64,000 nt of DNA from Pseudalkalibacillus berkeleyi (GCF_021608225.1 NZ_JAKIJS010000001.1:2356001-2420000); one strand, 5' to 3'; positions 23,792 through 32,489 are shown, numbered from the stretch's first letter. Notes: generated by a model from the letters alone, not told the origin. Numbers and translations: made by a program.

Positions 23792-25189
23792 CTATCTTTC
23801 TAGGGTTTTTAATTTCCAAGCAAGCACGTCCCTGAGCATCTCCGGCAGGTAATATTTTTTTTCTTCCGAATAGGCTACGGATGGGAGTAGTCTACCAAAT
23901 GTGAACATGTCTACGGTCCCTACTGAATACACCCTATCTTGCTCGATTGGCTCACCATTGATTAGTATTCTTCTAACGTGGTACTCCCCATCATCCATCA
24001 ATCGACCTTCCGTTTCTACACCATCAAAAATCATTCGTCCGATGACTTCCCCGCGAAAACCAAGTCCTTTGATCCGAAGGTTAGCAAGTTCATTTGTCAG
24101 CGCATGGTGAATCATTTCCTTTAAATATTCACCTTTTAAAAGGAGCTTACACGGGTTGATGGGATGGGGACAGACTTTGTGTAAGTCTCCCTTCGTGACG
24201 GGTCCTTCTTTCAATGGCTCGAGAAGGAGCCCGGCATTAATCATACCAATTTCACTGTCACACCATTCTCGGATCGCCTCAGCCAAAAGAGTTGTAAATG
24301 GTGACTTGCTAAACCATTCAAGTTCAAGGGGCTGGTTCAGTACAGTAACTACTTCTTGTAAATTTTCATGTGCTTTTTCCGTCAATTGCTTAAGAAGCAT
24401 TTCACTCTCTTCATCTGGTTGTTGGTTGCGCACATCCATCACTTCTGCTTTTACATGGGTGATTTTACGATGATCAGCGTTCCAGTCAATCTCCATATGC
24501 CCAACGTGAAAACCAAACTTTCCTGCTTGACCAATGGTAACTTCATTGGAATGAATGCCATCTGGTAAGACGTGATGTGTATGCGATCCAAGGATGATAT
24601 CAATCCCGGTAGATTCAGTTGCTAATTGCTTATCCGCTTCTAATCCTAGATGAGACAGTAGAATAAGAATATCAACCTGATCTCGTATTTCGTTTGCAAA
24701 CTCGACTATGGATTCATAAGGGTCCAACACATCCCAGTTCAACAGTTCATAATACGCTCTAAAGGGTGCCGTTGCCGCAATAACTCCTATTTTCATGCCA
24801 TTCGGGAGCTCATGGATATCATACGGCTTCGCCCAGTGCGGCCGATTGCCCTCATCATCTTTCAAGTTGCCAAGGATCACTTGGAAATTCGCATCTTGAT
24901 AAAGTGTATCGAGCTGTTCCTTTGAAAATGTAATCCCTTCGTTATTTCCAATGGTTGCATTAAGAAAGCCCGCCTCATTCATCAGTTCAACATTCCCACG
25001 ACCTTCTGTCCCTTCCGTTAACGGATGAACTCTGTCCGCATGATCTCCTATGTCAAAACGAACGACACATTCTTTGGCCTCATCGTGCTTTTGTTGTTGT
25101 TGCTTAAGGAAACCCATTATTTTAGGCCATTGATCTAAATGGCTATGTAAATCATTTGTATGATACAGATGCAGTTTTACGTTGCTCAA
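23792..25189 (-). CDS. yunD: Bifunctional metallophosphatase/5'-nucleotidase (YunD)
   Basis: A 465-aa protein of the 5'-nucleotidase/UshA group. The N-terminal calcineurin-like domain shows HTNDLHSHLD, FDIGDHAD, NATIGNNEG (Asn where many relatives have His) and LGSHTHHVLPDG. The C-terminal 5'-nucleotidase domain begins near residue 300 and contains GMINAGLLLEPL. There is no signal peptide, unlike secreted UshA, so it acts in the cytoplasm. The start TTG (25187-25189) is preceded by AAAGGAG. It follows yunF by 19 bases in an operon. Likely substrates are nucleotides or related phosphate esters. Confidence 0.93.
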   Translation of the reverse strand: MSNVKLHLYHTNDLHSHLDQWPKIMGFLKQQQQKHDEAKECVVRFDIGDHADRVHPLTEGTEGRGNVELMNEAGFLNATIGNNEGITFSKEQLDTLYQDANFQVILGNLKDDEGNRPHWAKPYDIHELPNGMKIGVIAATAPFRAYYELLNWDVLDPYESIVEFANEIRDQVDILILLSHLGLEADKQLATESTGIDIILGSHTHHVLPDGIHSNEVTIGQAGKFGFHVGHMEIDWNADHRKITHVKAEVMDVRNQQPDEESEMLLKQLTEKAHENLQEVVTVLNQPLELEWFSKSPFTTLLAEAIREWCDSEIGMINAGLLLEPLKEGPVTKGDLHKVCPHPINPCKLLLKGEYLKEMIHHALTNELANLRIKGLGFRGEVIGRMIFDGVETEGRLMDDGEYHVRRILINGEPIEQDRVYSVGTVDMFTFGRLLPSVAYSEEKKYYLPEMLRDVLAWKLKTLER

Positions 25190-25208
25190 TGTATCATCTC
25201 CTTTAAAG

Positions 25209-26054
25209 TTAAAATAAGTCCAGCTGTCTTGGTGCAAGTCCACCATATTCAATCCCGAGGAGATCAATCACTTCTTTCGCGTTATCTGCAGCATCCCCAC
25301 CTGAGTTGTTATTGAATAATACCGTCAAATCATGACCAGGGGTATGCAGTTCGACTAGCCGTTCTTTCCATTCTATGAGCTCTTCCTTATTATAACGATA
25401 AAGATATCGGACATCCCGCCAATTTGGGTTGCCTTTCTTTTGCCAGCCGTGTTCGTTTCGGCCATGAAAGCGAATGAGCGTTTGTTGAGGATGTGTTTTC
25501 TCAAGGACTCTAGGTACTGAGCCTGAACCGGCTTGAGGCTCATCGCAAATACTGTGAATCCACTCTTCCTCTCTCATAAAATCAAGCGTTCGCTCAATGT
25601 AAGAAGGGTGGAACCAAGATTGGTGCCTGAACTCCAAAGCTACGGGTATGTCCCCCATTTTTTCTTTCGCTAACCTAAGCTGCTCCACATTGTCACGATT
25701 ACAATCAAACCATGGTGGATATTGAAACAGCACCATTTTCAGTTTGTTTGCCTCTTGGAGTGGTTGGATCGATTCTTTAAATAGGTTGAACATTTCATCT
25801 GCGGTCGAAAATGGGATTTCTCCCCTCGTATGCCCTGTCATCCCTTGATAAGCCTTAACCACGAATGAGAAACGATCTGGCGTGTCCCTCACCCACTTTT
25901 GGTAGTTCTTAATCGGTTGAATGGCATAAAAGGATGAATCGACTTCAACAGTTGGAAAAAAGCTACTGTACGTTTTCAGTTTGTCAGTCGGTCTAATATC
26001 TGGGGCATAAAGAGAATCATGGTCCCCCCAGCCCGTAACTCCAATCTCAATCAT
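25209..26054 (-). CDS. yunF: DUF72 family protein (YunF)
   Basis: A 281-aa cytoplasmic protein with the TIM-barrel-like DUF72 fold. Landmarks are EIGVTGWGDHD at the N-terminus, YSSFFPTVEVDSSFYAIQP, FSFVVKAYQGMTGH, ALEFRHQSW and LIRFHGRNEHGWQKK. The start MIEIGV follows GAGAGG. The family is widespread in bacteria; I know of no settled biochemical role. It is first in a two- or three-gene operon with yunD and yunC. Confidence 0.92.
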   Translation of the reverse strand: MIEIGVTGWGDHDSLYAPDIRPTDKLKTYSSFFPTVEVDSSFYAIQPIKNYQKWVRDTPDRFSFVVKAYQGMTGHTRGEIPFSTADEMFNLFKESIQPLQEANKLKMVLFQYPPWFDCNRDNVEQLRLAKEKMGDIPVALEFRHQSWFHPSYIERTLDFMREEEWIHSICDEPQAGSGSVPRVLEKTHPQQTLIRFHGRNEHGWQKKGNPNWRDVRYLYRYNKEELIEWKERLVELHTPGHDLTVLFNNNSGGDAADNAKEVIDLLGIEYGGLAPRQLDLF

Positions 26055-26146
26055 ACATTCGTATCCTCTCACAACTTTTATTAGGTACTTATATTTTGAT
26101 TTGTTCTCGATAAAAGTGCAAGTATTTGAACACTCTTTTTAATCAC

Positions 26147-26178
26147 CACTTATCTTGTGAAATTGTGAAAGATAAGTG
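26147..26178. other. Perfect 10-bp inverted repeat upstream of yunF
   Basis: CACTTATCTT (26147-26156) and AAGATAAGTG (26169-26178) around a 12-base loop. Related fragments (CACTTATTTTCGATAAAT) follow within 60 bases. No T run, so it is a hairpin or an operator rather than a clear terminator. It sits 93 bases upstream of the yunF start. Confidence 0.45.
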
Positions 26179-26270
26179 ATGAATAGGGGCTAATTCCCAC
26201 TTATTTTCGATAAATAGGTTATATATGTTGGGAATCGAGAGCTATTTCATATGTATGTGAATTCATATCA

Positions 26271-26300
26271 AAAAAACTCTTCTATTTTAGAAGAGCTTTT
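26271..26300 (-). terminator. Terminator of the tct operon
   Basis: AAAACTCTTCT and AGAAGAGCTTTT pair across ATTTT (one mismatch), with an A/T-rich flank. It lies just after the 26-aa reading frame at 26308. Confidence 0.75.
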
Positions 26301-26307
26301 CCGATCA

Positions 26308-26388
26308 TTATAAGTCCCAGGCTGCCATGCTTAGAGAGACCAAGATGACGATTCCTGTAGCAAGAATAAAGTATTTAATACGTGTCAT
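26308..26388 (-). CDS. Possible 26-aa single-span membrane peptide
   Basis: A short frame MTRIKYFILATGIVILVSLS-MAAWDL between tctA and the operon terminator. It would be one transmembrane helix with a positively charged start. The ribosome-binding site is weak (GAAGGG, about 13 bases away). Support comes from its position inside the transcribed unit and the terminator behind it. It may be a small transporter-associated peptide, but chance cannot be excluded. Confidence 0.35.
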   Translation of the reverse strand: MTRIKYFILATGIVILVSLSMAAWDL

Positions 26389-26510
26389 AAAAATTCTAAC
26401 CCTTCGTCTTAGTGTTGAATTTGGTCCTTAGAAGACTATTCGGCAATGAACAATTCCTTTCTGGGGTCATAACCAGCAGGCAAAGGGTTAGCACTATTAT
26501 TACATCTACA

Positions 26511-27995
26511 TCATTGCGTTTTTTTCCGCCCGCGAATAAACGGTACTACAAATGACAATATACTAACAATCAATAGCGAAACGGATATCGGATCATTAAT
26601 GAATACCATCAAGCTCCCTCCTGAAGCTGTTAGGGCTTGTCGGAATGCTTGCTCCATCATCCCACCTAAGATAAAGGCTAGTATAAATGGCGCAGCTGGG
26701 AATGATAACAATCTCATTAAGTATCCTACTACCCCGAATAAGAGTAGTAAATACAAATCAAAAGTACTGAAGCTAATCGAGTAAACGCCAATTAAACTAA
26801 ATACGATTACAAGTGAAATCAGCAACGGGCGTGAGATATTCAGTATTTTTGCAATGTAAGGAATCAGCGGTAAGTTAAGAATTAATAAAAACACGTTACC
26901 AATATACATACTTGCGATGATCCCCCAAAAAACATCGGGATGATCTTGTACGAGTAACGGACCTGGTTGGATGCCGAGGACCAAAAACGCTCCTAACATA
27001 ACCGCTGTCGTACCAGACCCAGGTATACCTAAGCTCAATAATGGAACAAAAGCACCGCTCGTTGCCGCATTGTTGGCTGTTTCGGGAGCTGCTAATCCTT
27101 TCACAGATCCTTTTCCGAATTCTTCAGGCTTTTTAGCTATTCTTTTTTCCGTAATATACCCGATAAAAGAAGCGATTGTCGCGCCTGCCCCAGGCAACAC
27201 ACCTAACAAAAAGCCAAGGAAGGATTGTCTCGTCATCGGTCCACGCATTTCTTTGAAGTCTTGCTTACTAATTTTTAGGTTACCGATGTTAGCTTGATTG
27301 CTTAACGATTGATCCTTTCGTTTTAAAACTAAAAAACATACTTCAGCAATCGCAAATAAACCGAGTGCTATGACAAGGAAATCGATCCCTTCCATTAAAT
27401 TCGGATTTCCGAATGTAAATCGGTTTGTTCCGGTTTGGCCATCTATCCCTATTGTCGCAACGATAAACCCTAATGTAGCTGAGATCAAAGCTTTGATTGT
27501 TGAGCCATCTGATAGGCTTGAAATCGCTGTTAATCCAAGAAGCATTAAGGCGAAGTACTGGGGAGGTCCGAAGGATACAGCCACCTGTGCTAATGCCGGA
27601 GCAAAGAGCATAAGCAAAACAACTGATACCGTTCCACCTGTAAATGAGGAGATTGCTGCAATCGCTAACGCTTTACCGGCCTCCCCTCGCTGTGCCATCG
27701 GGTAACCGTCGAATGAGGTAGCGACAGTTCCTGAAATACCAGGCGCATTTAATAATATAGAAGATGTCGACCCACCAAAGACAGCTCCATAATAAACGCC
27801 AGCCATCATAACGAGAGCAGTTGATGGGTTCATCCCATATGTAACAGGAATCATAATCGCAATCGCACTAATCGGACCTAGACCAGGCATCATTCCGATT
27901 AATGTCCCGGTCACTACTCCGATTAGAACAAACAACAATCCTTCTAAACTGAAGGCAATTTGAAACCCTTGCATTAGTCCATCTAATGCACCCAT
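26511..27995 (-). CDS. tctA: Tripartite tricarboxylate transporter, large permease TctA
   Basis: A 494-aa permease of about 12 helices, the large membrane subunit of a TTT-type importer that works with a solute-binding protein and is driven by an ion gradient. The family repeats are visible: GLMQGFQIAF at the start, GTLIGMMPGLGPISAIAIMIP, GGSTSSILLNAPGISG, GVLPGAGATIASFIGY and GIPGSGTTAVMLGAFLVLGI. The proline/glycine-rich loops near residues 30-45 and 260-275 form the citrate-binding pseudo-repeat. It follows tctB by 16 bases. The substrate (citrate or another carboxylate) is inferred from family and regulator. Confidence 0.95.
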   Translation of the reverse strand: MGALDGLMQGFQIAFSLEGLLFVLIGVVTGTLIGMMPGLGPISAIAIMIPVTYGMNPSTALVMMAGVYYGAVFGGSTSSILLNAPGISGTVATSFDGYPMAQRGEAGKALAIAAISSFTGGTVSVVLLMLFAPALAQVAVSFGPPQYFALMLLGLTAISSLSDGSTIKALISATLGFIVATIGIDGQTGTNRFTFGNPNLMEGIDFLVIALGLFAIAEVCFLVLKRKDQSLSNQANIGNLKISKQDFKEMRGPMTRQSFLGFLLGVLPGAGATIASFIGYITEKRIAKKPEEFGKGSVKGLAAPETANNAATSGAFVPLLSLGIPGSGTTAVMLGAFLVLGIQPGPLLVQDHPDVFWGIIASMYIGNVFLLILNLPLIPYIAKILNISRPLLISLVIVFSLIGVYSISFSTFDLYLLLLFGVVGYLMRLLSFPAAPFILAFILGGMMEQAFRQALTASGGSLMVFINDPISVSLLIVSILSFVVPFIRGRKKTQ

Positions 27996-28011
27996 AATTC
28001 ACCAACACCTT

Positions 28012-28470
28012 TTAAAATGGTAATAATCCTTGTGGTAAACGTATTTGAAGTAAATAGTTAAATAGATAATATAAAACAGATGGAAAAATAATTGAAACCA
28101 ATGCATTACTCAACCATTTCTTGTAGCCAAGAAACCACGAACAGAAAAATACAAATAATGCTGTAGTCAGAAGAAATCCAAGTCCTTCAAATAAAAAGAT
28201 ATAAAGAAAAATCATACCTCCAACTGAAACGAGGACCAAGATTTCTTTTTTTGGTACTACCCGCTTCTTCCTTTCCTCATCTGATTCCGAGGATTTATCA
28301 AAAAATAATAGAACGGCAAGTCCAATTAATAGGATCCCGAGCGCTTTAGGGACTAAATCCGAATCAACTGGTACATATGGATACTCTTTCAACTGAAAGC
28401 TTAAATATAAGTAGCCAGTGCTGAACAATATGAGAAAAACGCTGATTTTTTGATTCATTGTTTTAAGCAA
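28012..28470 (-). CDS. tctB: Tripartite tricarboxylate transporter, small permease TctB
   Basis: A 152-aa protein with four predicted membrane segments, the small permease subunit. It has a short helix at residues about 8-25, a loop with YPYVPVDSDLVPKALGILLIG, a charged loop (DKSSESDEERKKRVVPKK), and three further helices ending in IRLPQGLLPF. I choose TTG at 28468-28470, since AGGTGAT lies just upstream; the ATG and GTG at 28476 and 28479 are on that site. It sits 67 bases after tctC with a hairpin between, and 16 bases before tctA. Confidence 0.9.
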   Translation of the reverse strand: MLKTMNQKISVFLILFSTGYLYLSFQLKEYPYVPVDSDLVPKALGILLIGLAVLLFFDKSSESDEERKKRVVPKKEILVLVSVGGMIFLYIFLFEGLGFLLTTALFVFFCSWFLGYKKWLSNALVSIIFPSVLYYLFNYLLQIRLPQGLLPF

Positions 28471-28495
28471 TTCCATCACCTACTCTTATGATTTG

Positions 28496-28531
28496 GAGAA
28501 GGGACTGCTCTTTTAAAGACAGCCCCTCTCT
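28496..28531 (-). other. Intercistronic hairpin between tctC and tctB
   Basis: GAGAGGGGCTG and CAGTCCCTTCTC pair with mismatches, without a strong T run. Such elements often protect the upstream message, allowing more binding protein (TctC) than permease. That function is inferred. Confidence 0.45.
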
Positions 28532-28537
28532 CAAAAG

Positions 28538-29542
28538 TTATTTCTTTCCTAGCCCCAGTTCATCTAATAAACTACCAAGTTCTTCGGTTTGTTTTTTAAG
28601 GAAAGTTTGATATTCTTCGCTGTTCATGTACATTTCGTCCCAACCGTACTTTTTACGAATATCGGCAAAAGCTTCAGAATCGCTAACCGCTTTAAATTTC
28701 TCTTCATAGTATTTGACTGCAGCTGGGTCCATGTCTTTCGGACCGAAAAATCCTCTCCAGTTAACGAACGTTGCATCGATACCTTGTTCTTTAGCTGTTT
28801 TGTATTTTGATAGGACTTCACCCTCAAGTCGTTCCTCAGATGTAATACCTAGCACTTTAATTTTCCCTGCTCTCACTTGTTCGACTGTTTCTGCAACACC
28901 GGTAGAAAAGACATCCGCGCTTCCGTTGAGGATTTGCGTAAGTGCACCGCCGTCCTGTGAAGATACATATTTGATTTTCTTAATATCGACGCCTGCCTCT
29001 TTTGCAAGTTTTACGAATTGCATATGGTCCATTGAACCAGGTGATGAGGTTCCGACAACCGTCACACTGGAAGGGTCCTTTTTCATATCATCAAATAGTT
29101 CATTCAGGTTGTCCCATTTCGCATCCTCTGCTACTGCAAATGCACCATAGTCTGCGATCATATTAGATAGTGGTGTGAAATCTTCATAAGATAGATCTGA
29201 TTGACCATTCAACGGTACAAATACTAATGGTGGCGAAGAAACGAAAATGTTATGTGGATTGTTCGTACTATTTATATAGGACCAACCTACAGCTCCACCG
29301 CCGCCTGGCTTATTGACAACCCCCATATCTTTTTCAACGACTCCCTCATCTTCCATCACTTTAGCAACGCTTCTTGCTGTTGTGTCCCAACCGCCACCAG
29401 CGCCACTTGGTGCTACGATTTCAATGTTTTTATTCGGCTTCCATTCTCCATCATCCGTGTTTTCAGAATTTGCTCCTTCATTTCCACAAGCTGTTGCAAA
29501 TACGAGTAAAGATAAGATTGCAATCATCCAAATGTTCTTCAT
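28538..29542 (-). CDS. tctC: Tripartite tricarboxylate transporter, solute-binding lipoprotein TctC
   Basis: A 334-aa extracellular lipoprotein that captures the substrate for TctAB. The signal peptide MKNIWMIAILSLLVFATACG ends in a lipobox ATAC, so the cysteine at position 19 is lipidated. The mature protein has the Bug/TctC fold signature NIEIVAPSGAGGGWDTTARSV near its start and VVGTSSPGSMDHMQFV in the middle. The start ATG at 29540-29542 follows GGGAGAGG. It is the first gene of the tctCBA operon, and a perfect cre consensus lies 64-77 bases upstream. The two-component genes beside it are oriented the same way, upstream. Confidence 0.93.
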   Translation of the reverse strand: MKNIWMIAILSLLVFATACGNEGANSENTDDGEWKPNKNIEIVAPSGAGGGWDTTARSVAKVMEDEGVVEKDMGVVNKPGGGGAVGWSYINSTNNPHNIFVSSPPLVFVPLNGQSDLSYEDFTPLSNMIADYGAFAVAEDAKWDNLNELFDDMKKDPSSVTVVGTSSPGSMDHMQFVKLAKEAGVDIKKIKYVSSQDGGALTQILNGSADVFSTGVAETVEQVRAGKIKVLGITSEERLEGEVLSKYKTAKEQGIDATFVNWRGFFGPKDMDPAAVKYYEEKFKAVSDSEAFADIRKKYGWDEMYMNSEEYQTFLKKQTEELGSLLDELGLGKK

Positions 29543-29605
29543 TTTCCCTCTCCCTTTCACAATTTATTTTTAATGTATAACTATCGTAAAAGGAATCGCT
29601 TAAAA

Positions 29606-29619
29606 TGTAACCGTTTTCA
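29606..29619 (-). promoter_or_regulatory. Perfect cre consensus upstream of tctCBA
   Basis: The minus-strand sequence TGAAAACGGTTACA fits TGWAANCGNTNWCA at all fixed positions. It lies ten bases downstream of a candidate promoter (-35 TTGGTT at 29652-29657, 17-base spacer, -10 TAATAC at 29629-29634), so CcpA bound here could block transcription when preferred sugars are present. Confidence 0.65.
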
Positions 29620-29628
29620 AAATAATCA

Positions 29629-29657
29629 GTATTAAAAAAATAAACGTAATTAACCAA
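29629..29657 (-). promoter_or_regulatory. Candidate promoter of tctCBA
   Basis: Minus strand TTGGTT, 17 bases, TAATAC. The match is moderate; the placement just ahead of the cre site supports it. Confidence 0.4.
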
Positions 29658-29713
29658 ATAAAATTTATGTTGAAAAGCACTCATTCATCGCATAAAAAAA
29701 TGGGACTGTCTGA

Positions 29714-29990
29714 TAAATCCCTAAAATTAAACAAGAGCAAGAAGGCTCGCGGTTCTGTCTAACTACATCGCCTAAGTGCTCGAGGTCGCTTCAATTCCTC
29801 TTACAACACCAACACCGTGTTGATTCGAGGAACCTCCAGCGCTCTTACTACCAGCATAAGTGCAACTAAGGCAGAAGCTTCCACTAGAGGATATGCATTG
29901 CCAAGTTTTCTTTATCGCACCTGAACAAGGCGATTCCGCTTTTCGATACCCGCGGAAAGGGAGTGGATTTCTAAGAAATCAATATCTATA
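29714..29990. repeat. Non-coding intergenic element, probable repeat remnant
   Basis: About 280 bases without a reading frame. They contain inverted pieces such as AACAC-CAACAC-CGTGTT near 29807-29823 and the 16-base GCCAAGTTTTCTTTAT (29900-29915) that also ends the repeat at 10279. The composition is richer in GC than the surroundings. It resembles the decayed dispersed repeats seen between genes in bacilli. No transposase is visible. Confidence 0.45.
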
Positions 29991-29998
29991 TTTAACAA

Positions 29999-30042
29999 GG
30001 GGCTGCCAGAAGGTCAGTGTTCACTGACTTTCTGGCAGCCCC
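29999..30042 (-). terminator. Very stable hairpin after the response-regulator gene
   Basis: A 21-bp stem with one G-T wobble (GGGGCTGCCAG with CTGGCAGCCCC at the base, GTCAGTG/CACTGAC at the top) and a two-base loop. There is no T run. It lies 43 bases beyond the response-regulator stop and probably acts as a terminator or message-stabilising end. Confidence 0.6.
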
Positions 30043-30084
30043 TCGCTATTTTCGTTCCATTATATGTATTTCATGATCACAATG

Positions 30085-30762
30085 CTATTTCTCCATAAAG
30101 TATTTGCGTTCAGGTCTTCCTACTTTGCCGTAACGCATCTCAGCTGTTCCTTCATTAACAGATATCAAATATTCTAAATACCGTCTTGCTGTCGTTTTTG
30201 AGGAACCCAAAATCTCACTTACTTGTTCAGCAGTGATGCCTTGTTGTGAATCGCCTAAAATGTTCTTTACCTTATCTAATGTAATTGGATCAATCCCTTT
30301 AGGGACATTACTTGTCATTGTATTTTTCGATTGGTCTCTCCTTACTAATTGATCTACCATTGCCTGGTCGAGAGCTTGAGACGTTTGCATGATTTTACGT
30401 TTTTGTTTGTAATCATGAATCGTTTCGTTAAATCGATCTATAGAAATCGGCTTAATAATATAGTCATGCACTCCATATTTCAATGCTTCATCAATTATAG
30501 CCTTTTCGTTTGCTGCAGTAATCATAATAATATCTAGCTGATTAAACACTTCCCTAATATCCCTTAGTATCTCAGACCCCAGTCGATCTGGCATGTATAC
30601 ATCTAAGAGTAATAAATCAGGCTTCTTTTCATAAAGCAATTCCATCGTCTCTTTGGCATTTAATGCTTTACCAACTACTTTTACACCTTCTATAGTAGAA
30701 AGAAATCTTTCATGGAGATGAGCCACTCTAAAGTCATCTTCAGCAATTACAATGGAAATCAT
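30085..30762 (-). CDS. CitT/DctR-type response regulator
   Basis: A 225-aa response regulator. The receiver domain (residues 1-120) has the acidic pair EDD, the phospho-acceptor Asp in LLLLDVYMPD, Thr/Ser in ITAAN and Lys in YIIKPI. The C-terminal part carries a helix-turn-helix (GITAEQVSEILGSSKTTARRYLEYL) and the KYFMEK end typical of the CitB/DcuR group that controls carboxylate uptake. I choose ATG at 30760-30762 after AAGGAGG. It overlaps the kinase gene by 23 bases, which implies coupled translation. It likely activates the neighbouring tctCBA operon. Confidence 0.92.
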   Translation of the reverse strand: MISIVIAEDDFRVAHLHERFLSTIEGVKVVGKALNAKETMELLYEKKPDLLLLDVYMPDRLGSEILRDIREVFNQLDIIMITAANEKAIIDEALKYGVHDYIIKPISIDRFNETIHDYKQKRKIMQTSQALDQAMVDQLVRRDQSKNTMTSNVPKGIDPITLDKVKNILGDSQQGITAEQVSEILGSSKTTARRYLEYLISVNEGTAEMRYGKVGRPERKYFMEK

Positions 30763-32356
30763 GGTTATCCTCCTTCTGCTTAGGAATGAAAACAGAAAAT
30801 ACAGTTCCTGTTCCCGCCGTTCCACTTACTTCTAGCGTCCCATCGAGCTCTTGGACAATTTCACGTACATTGGAAAGACCATAACCCCGTTGTTCACCCT
30901 GCTTTGTTGAAAATCCTCTCATAAATAAATAAGGCATGATCCCCTCTCTTATTCCTGGACCATAATCAGTGACTTCGAATACGATTTCATTTCCAAGATC
31001 CGTAGCGAAAAACAAAACCTGTTTAGGTTCTTCATTTATGACCGCTTCAAAGGCATTATCAATTAGGTTTCCTAAAATCGTTACAAGCTTGGATCGGTTA
31101 ATATGTGGAGGAATCACTTCTAGAGAAGATTCCTCATCAACTCTAAATTCAATTTTCTGCTCAGATGCCTTGCTAATCTTTCCTAATAAAATCGCTTGAA
31201 CGGTGTCATCCTTTATTTGATCAAAAATAATCCGATTTTGATATTCAGATGTTTGAAATTCATTCTGGATAATCTGAACTGCTTCTTCTACATTTCCTAA
31301 TTGAAGCATTCCTAGTAAAACATACATTTTGTTTGTGTATTCATGCGTTTGTGCACGTAGATCCTCCGAGTAACGCTTCACTTCGGATAAAGCATTTACC
31401 ATTTCCCTTACTTCCGTTTTATCCCGGAAGCTTGCAACGACACCCACCACTCGGTTATCATCTAAAATCGGCTTTCGATTCACAATAACAACCCGGTCCT
31501 TCAGCGTCATTTCCTGGTCACTTTCAGCCTGTCCTGTATCTAAAACACGAAGCATATGGGTATTTGGAAAGACTTCTTCTATTGGTTTATTTTTCGTATC
31601 AAAATCAATGTTTAACAGCATCTTCGCAGACTGATTCATTACCGCAACATTTCCTTGATCATCAATTGAAATAATTCCTTCCTTTACGGAAGAGAGGATG
31701 GCTTCGCGATCACGGAACAATGTTGCAATTTGAAAGGGTTCGAGACCCATGGTGTCCTTTCGGATGCTTCTAGCAAGCATATAACTCCCAAATGCGCCAA
31801 GTAAAAGTACGATGAGAGAAATTCCAGCAATATCTATTAATTTTGTAACAATAGCAGAATTAATTTCTTCAATTAAGAATCCAACAGATACAATCCCAAT
31901 AATTTCTCCATTATCATTTAAAATCGGTGCTTTACCTCTTAAGGAAGGTCCGAGAGTACCTTCTGCTTTTGATATGTAATATTCGCCATTCAGTAATGCT
32001 CGCGCATTGTCACCACCGACCATCTGTTTTCCGATTTTCCAAGGATCCGGATGGGCATACCGAATGCTATTCTTATTCCCCACAACGACGAACTCTGCGT
32101 CAACCTCCTGTTGTATGCTTAAAGCTATAGGCTGGATGATTTCAGATGGGGTGGGTTGGTCAAATGCTTCTTTAATAGTCGGCATAAAGGACAGGGTAGT
32201 TGCAGCCTGAAGGGCTAGTTGACCCATTTTTTCTTCCGTCTCTTGCTTTTCCCAGTACGCAAATACGCCTGCTAAAAGAATAATGACACAAACGATAATT
32301 GAGATGACTAAGCCAAGAATTTTAGATTGTAAGGATATTCGAATACGTGAGGACAT
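30740..32356 (-). CDS. CitA/DcuS-type sensor histidine kinase
   Basis: A 538-aa membrane sensor kinase. One helix near residues 11-32, an extracellular PAS-like (CitAP-type) sensor domain to about residue 170, then a second helix (ITKLIDIAGISLIVLLLGAFG-type region, about 172-195). A cytoplasmic PAS domain follows (VKEGIISIDDQGNVAVMNQS). The phospho-accepting His lies in LRAQTHEYTNKMYVLLGML, and the ATPase domain has LIDNAFEAVI (N box) and TDYGPGI (G1). The periplasmic fold and neighbouring Tct genes indicate that it senses an external di- or tricarboxylate. The HK-RR pair is followed by tctCBA in the same direction. Confidence 0.92.
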   Translation of the reverse strand: MSSRIRISLQSKILGLVISIIVCVIILLAGVFAYWEKQETEEKMGQLALQAATTLSFMPTIKEAFDQPTPSEIIQPIALSIQQEVDAEFVVVGNKNSIRYAHPDPWKIGKQMVGGDNARALLNGEYYISKAEGTLGPSLRGKAPILNDNGEIIGIVSVGFLIEEINSAIVTKLIDIAGISLIVLLLGAFGSYMLARSIRKDTMGLEPFQIATLFRDREAILSSVKEGIISIDDQGNVAVMNQSAKMLLNIDFDTKNKPIEEVFPNTHMLRVLDTGQAESDQEMTLKDRVVIVNRKPILDDNRVVGVVASFRDKTEVREMVNALSEVKRYSEDLRAQTHEYTNKMYVLLGMLQLGNVEEAVQIIQNEFQTSEYQNRIIFDQIKDDTVQAILLGKISKASEQKIEFRVDEESSLEVIPPHINRSKLVTILGNLIDNAFEAVINEEPKQVLFFATDLGNEIVFEVTDYGPGIREGIMPYLFMRGFSTKQGEQRGYGLSNVREIVQELDGTLEVSGTAGTGTVFSVFIPKQKEDNHDFHCNC

Positions 32357-32458
32357 ACGAAAAGCTCCCTTTGTATACGCTTTATTTGTAATAGCATAAC
32401 ATAAATATTTTCACCATTAGACTGATTAATTGTAAGTTGAAAATTTACGCACAAATAT

Positions 32459-32489
32459 ACCGTGGCATAGTTTCACCATATACCACGGT
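32459..32489. other. Inverted repeat upstream of the sensor kinase gene
   Basis: ACCGTGG (32459-32465) and CCACGGT (32483-32489), perfect 7-bp arms 17 bases apart, about 100 bases ahead of the kinase start. It may be a regulator site or a leader hairpin. The remainder of 32357-32651 shows nothing else I can support. Confidence 0.4.

Noticed and set aside
29714-29990. Insertion sequence
   Set aside because: No transposase frame, no clear terminal inverted repeats and no target duplication could be found, only repeat-like fragments.
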